Source of the DNA: Spongilla lacustris
Taxonomy: Eukaryota; Porifera; Demospongiae; Spongillida; Spongillidae
NCBI GenBank assembly: GCA_949361645.1
Contig: OX442421.1
Span: 4,011,320-4,075,319 of the forward strand
DNA length: 64,000 nt
Reading direction: 5' to 3'
Below are positions 56,990 through 64,000 of the stretch, in pieces. The stretch's first letter is position 1. Each line of letters opens with the position of its first letter. The notes beneath the pieces are model-generated. The model had not been told where the DNA came from. It did no database searches and worked only from the letters and a program-made list of their open reading frames with translations. A program made the position numbers and the translations under genes.

Positions 56990-57870
56990 TTCCATTTTGT
57001 TGTAAAGTTTGCAGCTACACTTACAGGCTGGATGAGTAATGAAGTAGTGAGAATGAGTAATTGCACTACATTGCATCATGATAAATAGTGTACATTTCAT
57101 TAGTGTAGACTATTTTGTAGATCTGGGGGACTAATATAATTTAGCTAGGCTAATTTAACGAAGCTAAGAAGGGATTGTAGCTTTAATGAGGGATGGTATG
57201 AGATAATAATAGTTACAATGCTAACCAAAAATCAACGTTAAATACTGCCATTCACTCAATTGTGTTGTAAAGTCTGCAGCACTAGTCTTACTACAGCTAC
57301 ATTGTACACTTAAAAGCTTGATGAGCAGTGAAGAAATGAAGGCAATTGCAGCACTACATTGCATCATTATGAGAAATGGTGTACATTTCATTAGTGTGGA
57401 CAACTTTGTAGATCATGAATAATTTAGATAGGCTAATAATGGGATTTGATTAACCTAAAAAGGGATTGTAGCTTTAATGAGGGATGGTACAGGGTAAAAC
57501 AGTTACAATGCTAACCAAAGAATCAACCTTAAATACTCCCAGTTCTGTGGTTATGGCAATGCTGCTGTGCTACAAGTATTGTAGCTTGAGTTTTCAAAAT
57601 TAGAGAAGCTTACAGCACTTCACAGACCCCCTACATGTTGGTAGGAGGTTTTACCTCATCATGCCCTCCGTTAAAGGCCAGACTTCTTAGTTTTACCATC
57701 CCTTCTTAGTGTCGTTAAACCCCATTATTTTAAGTCCACCTAAATTGTTTTATTGGTCCCCCAGATCTACAAAGTTGTCTATGCTAATGAAATGTAATGT
57801 ACAAATCACTGTTCATCGAGCCTTTAAGTAACTAGTGCTGCAGACTTCATTACCAATTTGAGTATGTTGT
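56990..57870. repeat. Two tandem ~280-bp units plus an inverted third
   Basis: Unit 1 (about 56990-57250) and unit 2 (about 57251-57540) share GTTGTAAAGT.TGCAGC, ACTACATTGCATCAT, GTACATTTCATTAGTGT, AAGGGATTGTAGCTTTAATG and ACAATGCTAACCAAA in order. An inverted partial copy follows (57650-57870, AGATCTACAAAGTTGTCT). Possibly a fold-back element with a duplicated arm. Confidence 0.65.
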
Positions 57871-57950
57871 GTATTTTTATGCAAGTTGCTAAGGCATACA
57901 TGTAAAATCGTACCTAGAAATTGGCTTTGAGTTTTTACTTCCTTATCTAG

Positions 57951-58054
57951 ATATATAACACCACAAAAGATGACAATTTTGACCTTGTGTTTGTTGACTA
58001 TGAGAGTACTGATGTGAACCTAATGGATGCCATAAATTCAAGTTCATTTAAAAG
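57951..58054 (+). CDS. Exon: CHGN / B4GALNT3-4-like glycosyltransferase
   Basis: Acceptor TTATCTAG; 104 nt encoding IYNTTKDDNFDLVFVDYEST and DVNLMDAINSSSFK plus two bases of R; donor GTGAGC. FDLVFVDYESTDV corresponds to the conserved F.V..VD..S.D...E.AL block of the family. Confidence 0.8.
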
Positions 58055-58113
58055 GTGAGCCCTAAAGTTGAATACTAATATTTTTGCACTTCACAAAGTA
58101 TATTTCGTTTCAG

Positions 58114-58186
58114 GTACCACATAATCACATTAAATGGAAATTTTAGCAGAGCTGGTGGGCTACAAGCGGCTCTGCAATACATAACT
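58114..58186 (+). CDS. Exon: CHGN / B4GALNT3-4-like glycosyltransferase
   Basis: 73 nt completing the Arg codon: YHIITLNGNFSRAGGLQAAL, QYIT. Equivalent to the Y.....GNF.RSAGLQAG nucleotide-sugar region. Donor GTAAGT, phase 0. The 59-nt intron before it is very short, in contrast with the 6.5-kb intron upstream. Confidence 0.82.
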
Positions 58187-58400
58187 GTAAGTCAAATATA
58201 AATTACTTAATTTTATTGTGAATAAACAAGCTTTCATTAATTGTTTAGTATCAGTTGCTCACATTTAGTTGGTGAGGTTTTTATGTCTGACTCAGCCACT
58301 GAAATGCCCATAACCACTTGGATATCTTTGGAGGATTGAAGTCCTATAATATTTATTGTACATGTAGTTGCAGACTTAGATTTCCCTTTTCCTGCTACAG

Positions 58401-58475
58401 GATCCAAATAGCATTGTGATGACCATGGATCTGCACCTATACATTCCAGTTGGGTTCCTTAATTTCATTCGAAAA
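58401..58475 (+). CDS. Exon: CHGN / B4GALNT3-4-like glycosyltransferase, DxH motif
   Basis: 25 codons in phase 0 between CTGCTACAG and GTAAGG: DPNSIVMTMDLHLYIPVGFL, NFIRK. MDLH stands at the position of the DLH metal/UDP-binding motif of this family. The next exon (normally starting near a conserved HC.EG..AFAPV block) is not seen before the window ends. Confidence 0.82.
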
Positions 58476-58631
58476 GTAAGGAAATCCCAGTATTGTATTT
58501 GTATTTGTAGCAATTATGTTGTACCTAGCCTGAATGCAAATAAGATGTAATTCTGTTACTGTAGTAACTAAATGTCTGAGGCAAGTTTTAGATTAAATAC
58601 ATGTAAGTATTCAACAATATGTATAACTGTA

Positions 58632-59085
58632 ATGGGAAACTTCCCGAGAAAATGCTTTGCATATTTATATAATAATGCCTTGCATTTGAATCGCTATGAC
58701 TTACGAATGGTCTCCCACTCCATCCCCTTGTCGAAATCCTGGATCTGCCACTGTGACTTCCTATTCTCACGACTTTTATTACTACCATTCTCTATACCAA
58801 TATTACTAGATCCAATACCCTCTGGAGTTGAACACCAATCATCTTTTGGCTAGAGGATTTTTTAATGGCTTCAAACTTGGGTTGTGCGTAGAAATCCTGT
58901 TACTATTGCTTTTCCTAGAGCATACGTTTTGATGTGCAATTTGATGTACATGTATGGAAAAATAAGCTGGCACGTTATAGAAAGGGCCCTAACAATGCAT
59001 TAATTATCGGTGACTGTACAAATGTAGCGTTAAAATGTGCATGGACTTTTTTCAAATGTATCTCCATAAATGGATAACATATACA
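58632..59085. mobile_element. Fold-back element B, degenerate partial copy
   Basis: GGGAAACTTCCCGAGAAAATG, GTGACTTCCTATTCTC, CCAATATTACTAGATCCAAT and CAAATGTATCTCCATAAATG follow the order of one arm of 47075-47890, with many changes. Confidence 0.45.
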
Positions 59086-59095
59086 GGGTGATCCA

Positions 59096-59130
59096 AAAGT
59101 CGCGCAAAATCTTTGAATTGGCATAACTCC
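59096..59130. repeat. Single transposon end CAGGGTGATCCAAAAGT
   Basis: TA followed by CAGGGTGATCCAAAAGTC, a type of terminus seen in mariner-like elements; I could not find an inverted partner in this window. Confidence 0.35.
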
Positions 59131-60427
59131 AGAACTGAACATGGTAAAATTATGCTGTTTAAACCAAAACTCATGCCAATCATTAGCTTAAGTTATGAAT
59201 GTGTAGTTATTAAAAGTTAGTTATCGGTTTATTAAAAACATGCCAATGCTATGATCAACATTCAGTACCACCCAGGAAGTGTGTAAAAATTAATTTTTAT
59301 AACTATTAAAATTACTTATCACGTGATCTATCTTATATGTGGTTTTTGTGGGGAAACCCCTGCTGAAAGTCAAGCTATTGCAAATTAATCACCAATATCA
59401 CGGTGAATCTATGCAAAGAAGCATCCAATAATCGTGCCAATGAACAGCTTACCATCTTGCGTGGTGACTAACGAAGCCAAACGTTTAAAACGGAGTTGAT
59501 TAGTTGACATTGTTAAAAGCTAACTTTGAATTATCAGACCTGTAGAGGAAGCCGTACTCTAATTGTGGAACTAACTTTTGTATTTTCTCCTCCACTGGAA
59601 ACAAAGTTACAAACTGTCCAAGTTTGGCAGCGCTTACGCATGCGCGGAATTATTGAACGAAAGTGGAACATGAATGTTTAGGTCTGCGTACGAGAGGTCT
59701 CACGTGAACACAATTGAATATTATCACATTCACGTGATACATTGCCGCTGTGCACAACACAGCCCCACCCTCCTAAACTATGCTTCTCTTCAACATCATT
59801 GCGCGCACTTTTCATTCGCCTGCGCAAATGTGACCCATCAGATGCATAGGCAAATATTGTAAAATCCAGTGTTATCAAAAATCCCCAAGCCGTGGCTAAC
59901 GAGCCTATGCTTCACTGAGTTGTTCATAAAATAATAAAAAAAGCAGAGAATCTTTATTGGACGCAAATCGTACCATACCGCGACGTTCGTTTCACAGCAG
60001 TTAGCTAGCTGTACTGGTTTTAATAACAAACCGTACTAGGTGTGCACCATTTCAATTCGAACGTCATTTCAAATAGGCCTACCTGCGCACAAAGGCGGGA
60101 GGTGAACTTAAGCAACAAGGCAGCTTAGTACAGCGCTGCAGCTACACTAGTGCATGCAGCCGCGTGGTCCAGAACGTGCTTCATCAAAGACGCTAGAGTA
60201 CGTACGTACACATGCACGCGCATAGGTAAGTATGGGTTCAGAAATTATGTAGCGTATTCGTTCATGTTACAGACAGAATTCGTAGAAAGCAGGGTCGCTA
60301 CGAGCAGGACACTTGTACGAACCCAAAAACAACTGGAGCAGCTTGCTCTGCAATGTCCTACCACACTAACTAAGGTTCGTGTACGTGCGTGCCGGCCTCG
60401 ACAGGCCTACCTGCAGTATACGTAGTC
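59131..60427. other. No gene recognised
   Basis: A plus ORF at 60150-60425 (TEFVESRVATSRTLVRTQKQ...) has an AG acceptor-like start near 60278 and a GT at 60374 but no known domain. Confidence 0.35.
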
Positions 60428-63400
60428 ACTCTGCCTCCACCTGGACTGGAAGGTCGGGGTCTCTCCGTCTCACTTGGAGAAAAGGTCTCTCTACCCGACT
60501 GGAAGAGAGGCGTCTCTCTACCTGACTGGAAAGCAGGGGTCTCTCTACCTGACTGGAAGGCCGGGGTCTCTCTACCTGACTTGAAAAGAGGGGTCTCTCT
60601 ACCTGACTGGAAGGCAGGGGTCTCTCTACCTGACTGGAAAGAGAGGGGTCTCTCTACCTGACTGGAAAGAGAGGGGTCTCTCTACCTGACTGGAACTGAA
60701 GGATGATCTCTGCCTGACACAGAGAGAGGGGGGTCTCTCTATTTGACAGAGAGAGAATACTTTTTTCTGTCTCACCCAGAGAGGGGTCTCTGTACCTGAC
60801 AGGAAGAGAGGGGTCTCTCTACCTGACTGGATGTTAGGGGTCTCTCTATACCTGACTGGAACTGATGGATGATCTCTGCCTGACACAGAGAGAGGGGTCT
60901 CTCTATCTGACAGAAAGAGATCTGTCTCAGTCAGAGAGGGTTCTGTCAATCTGTCTGGAAGAGAAGGGTCTCTCTACCTGACTGGAAGAGAGGAGTCTCT
61001 CTACCTGACTGGAACTGAAGGATGATCTCTGCCTGAGGGGTCTCTTAATTTGACAGAAAGTAAATCCTTTTTCTGTCTCACTCAGAGAGGGGTCTCTCTA
61101 CCTGACTGGAAGGAAAGGGTCTCTCTGTCTCACTCAGAGACGGGGGTCTCTCTACCTGACTGGAACTGAAAGGTGATCTCTGCCTGACACAGAGAGAGGG
61201 GTCTCTCTGTCTGATAGAAAGAGAATGATTGTTCTGTCTCACTCAGAGAGGGGTCTCTCTACCTGACTGGAAGGGATGGTTTCTCTGTCTCACTTGGAGA
61301 TAAGAGTCACTCTACCTGACTTGAAGACACGGGTCTCTCTACCTGACTGGAAGAGAAGGGTCTCTCCGAGACAGGGGTCTCTGTACCTGACTGAAAAAGA
61401 CAGGTCTCTCTACTGGACTGGATAAGTAGGGTCTCTCTACCTGACCGGAAGAGAGGGGTCTCTGTACCTGACTGGAAGTATGGGGTCTCTCTACCTGACT
61501 GGAACTGAAGGATGATCTCTGCCTGACACAGAGAGAGGGGTCTCTCTATCTGACAGAAAGAGAATGCTTTTTCTGTCTCAGTCAAAGAGGGTTCTCTCTA
61601 TCTGACGAAAAAAAATGCTCTTTCTTTCTCACTCAGATATGGTTCTGCCTATCTGTCTGGAAGAGAAGGGTCTCTCTACCTGACTGGAAGAGAGGAGTCT
61701 CTCTACCTGACTGGAACTGAAGGATGATCTCTGCCTGACACACAGAGAGGGGTCTCTCTATTTGACAGAGAGAATGCTTTTTCTGTCTCACTCAGTGAGG
61801 GGTCTCTCTACCTGACTGGAAGAGAGGTGTCTCTGTACCTGAGTCTCTCTACCTGACTGGAACTGAAGGATGATCTCTGCCTGAGGGTTCTCTCTATTTG
61901 ACAGAAAGAAAATGCTTTTTCTGTCTCACTCAGAGAGGGGTCTCTCTACCTGACTGGAAGAGAAAGGTCTCTCTGTCTCACTCAGAGACGGGGGGTCTCG
62001 CTTCTTGACTGGAACTGAAAGGTGATCTCTGCCTGACACAGAGAGAGGGGTCTCTCTATCGGACAGAAAAAGAATGATCTTTCTGTCGCACTCAGAGAGG
62101 GGTCTCGCTACCTGACTGATAGAGAGATCTCTCTCTACCTGACTGGAAAAGAGGGGTTTCTCTACCTGACTGGAGGAGAGGGGTCTCTGTACCTGACTAG
62201 AAGAGTGGGGTCTCTCTACCTGACTGGATCTCTGCCTGAGAGGTCTCTTAATTTGACAGAAAGAAAATGCTTTTTCTGTCTCACTCAGAGAGGAGTCTCT
62301 CTACCTGACTGGAAGGGAGGGGTTTCTCCATTTCACTTGGAGAGGAAGGTCTCTTTACCTGACTGGATCAGAATGCTCTCTCTGTCTCACTCAGATACGG
62401 GGGGTCTGTCTTCCTGACTGGAACTGAAAGGTGATCTCTGCCTGACACAGAGAGAGAGGTCTCTCTGTCTGACAGAAAGAGAGTGATCTTTCTGTCTCAC
62501 TCAGAGAGGAGTTTCTCTACCTGACTAGAAGAGATGGTCTCTCCGTCTCACTTGGAGATAAGAGTTACTCTACCTCACTGGAAGACAGTGGTCTCTCTAC
62601 CTTACTGGAAGAGAAGGGTCTCTCAGACAGGGGTCTCTGTACCTTACTGGAAGAGAGGGATCTCTCTACCTGGCTGGAAGAGAGGAGTCTCTCCACCTGA
62701 CTGGAACTGAAGGATAATCTCTGCCTGAGGGTTCTTTTAATTTGACAGAAAGAAAATGCTTTTTCTGTCTCACTCAGAGAGGGGTCTCTCTACCTGACTG
62801 GAAGGGATGGGTCTCTCCATATCACTAGGAGAGGAGGGTCTCTTTACCTGACTGGACGTAAATGGTCTCTGTCTCACTCAGAGACGGTGGTCTCTCTATC
62901 TGACTGGAACTGAAAGGTGATCTCTACCTGACTGGAACTGAAAGGTGATCTCTGTCTGACACAGAGAGAGGGGTCTCTGTCTGACAGAAAGAAAATGCTT
63001 TTTCTGTCTCACTCAGAGAGCGGTCTCTCTACCTGACTGGAAGTGAGGGATCTCTCTGTGTGACTCACACAGAGGAGTCTATCTGCTGCCCTGATACAGA
63101 CAGGTCGGTCTCTCTACCCGACTGGAAGGGATGGTCTCTCCGTCTCACTTGGAGATAAGAGTCACTCTACCTGACAGGAAGAGATGGGTCTCACAGACAG
63201 GAGTCTCTGTACCTGACTGGAAAAGAAGGGTCTCTCTACTTGACTGGAAGAGCAGGGTCTCTCTAACTGACCGGAAGAGAGGGGTCTCTGTACCTGACTG
63301 GATGAGTGGGGTCTCTCTACCTGACTGGAACTGAAGGATGATCTCTGCCTGACACAGAGAGAGGGGTCTCTCTATTTGACAGAAAGAGAATGTATTTTCT

Positions 63401-64000
63401 GTCTCACTCTTAGAGGGGTCTCTGTACCTGACAGGAAGAGAGGGGTCTCTCTACATGACTGGAAGAAAGGGGTCTCTTTACCTGACTGGAAGAGAGGGAT
63501 CTCTCTACCTGGCTGGAAGAGAGGAGTCTCTCTACCTGACTGGAACTGAAGGATAATCTCTGCCTGAGGGGTCTCTTAATTTGACAGAAAGAAGATGCTT
63601 TTTCTGTCTCACTCAGAGAGGGGTCTCTCTACCTGACTGGAAGGGAGGGGTCTCTCCATATCACTTGGAGAGGAAGGTCTCTTTACCTGACTGGAAGTGA
63701 ATGTTCTCTCTGTCTCACTCAGAGACGGTGGTCTCTCTACCTGACTGAAACTGAAAGGTGATCTCTACCTGACTGGAACTGAAAGGTGATCTCTGTCTGA
63801 CACAGAGAGAGGGGTCTCTCTGTCTGACAGAAAGAAAATGCTTTTTCTGTCTCACTCAGAGAGCGGTCTCTCTACCTGACTGGAAGTGAGGGATCTCTCT
63901 GTGTCACTCACACAGAGGAGTCTATCTGCTGCCCTGATCCAGACAGGTCTGTCTCTCTACCGGACTGGAAGGGATGGTCTCTCCGTCTCACTTGGAGATA
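60428..64000. repeat. Minisatellite array with higher-order structure, continuing past the edge
   Basis: Monomers of about 26-28 bp around GGGTCTCTCTACCTGACTGG AAGAGA are mixed with two other unit types: TTTGACAGAAAGAGAATGCT..TCTGTCTCACTCAGAGAG, and TGGAACTGAAGGATGATCTC TGCCTGACACAGAGAGAG. Blocks recur: a segment starting AGAGGAGTCTATCTGCTGCC occurs at 63071 and 63914 (period 843 bp), and CACTTGGAGATAAGAGT blocks near 61290, 62550 and 63148. Both strands are open for short stretches (VSLPDWK... or ETPLF..SG), but frames break, so I do not call it coding. Confidence 0.9.

Noticed and set aside
60389..60661. ORF of repeated VSLPDWK units
   Set aside because: Chance open frame in a minisatellite; the frame breaks repeatedly downstream and other frames are equally open.

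Overview
The window is eukaryotic, AT-rich DNA from an invertebrate animal. A sponge is my best guess and a cnidarian is possible; this is inference from the element types and intron structure, not from a marker gene. Intact long ORFs are almost absent. What is present is a few short exons with GT-AG boundaries set in a dense, layered pile of transposable elements. The palindrome ACATGT/TACATGTA recurs throughout.

Host gene (+ strand). Five exons at 50069-50182, 51420-51469, 57951-58054, 58114-58186 and 58401-58475 join in phase. They encode the start of a chondroitin-GalNAc-transferase-type (CHGN / B4GALNT3-4-like) glycosyltransferase domain. Three weaker candidate exons on the same strand (3648-3715, 18543-18625, 20408-20500) could be its upstream part. 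If so, one gene spans more than 54 kb, its introns hold nearly every element listed here, and it continues past the right edge.

Layout. 0-5 kb: two copies of a fold-back element and a palindromic TA-flanked transposon. 6-7.3 kb: decayed hAT transposase. 7.8-12.4 kb: 5'-truncated RLE-type non-LTR retrotransposon with a 15-bp target duplication, interrupted by a hAT element with a nearly readable transposase; next to it a hAT MITE with a perfect 8-bp duplication. 14-17 kb: TTAA-flanked element whose right TIR was hit by a pogo/Tigger relic. 20.9-23.9 kb: young Ty3/Gypsy with near-identical LTRs but an inverted RT-integrase cassette. 25.5-31.2 kb: decayed Gypsy and BEL/Pao pieces. 32.7-37.7 kb: intron-containing gypsy-type integrase plus OTU protease (Ginger-like), whose first exon and one terminal repeat lie inverted about 2 kb away. 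37.9-44.1 kb: BEL/Pao relic, a three-level nested DNA transposon, and a BEL/Pao element that keeps LTRs, PBS and PPT but has lost RT. 45.5-53.5 kb: several TIR and fold-back families, one with a nested hAT MITE. 54-56.4 kb: BEL/Pao pol relic. 60.4-64 kb: a minisatellite with higher-order organisation running off the edge.

The most unusual objects are the Ginger-like OTU-integrase element split by inversion, the young Gypsy with an inverted pol cassette, and the repeated nesting in which target duplications give the order of insertion. No tRNA, rRNA, CRISPR or bacterial-type operon was seen.
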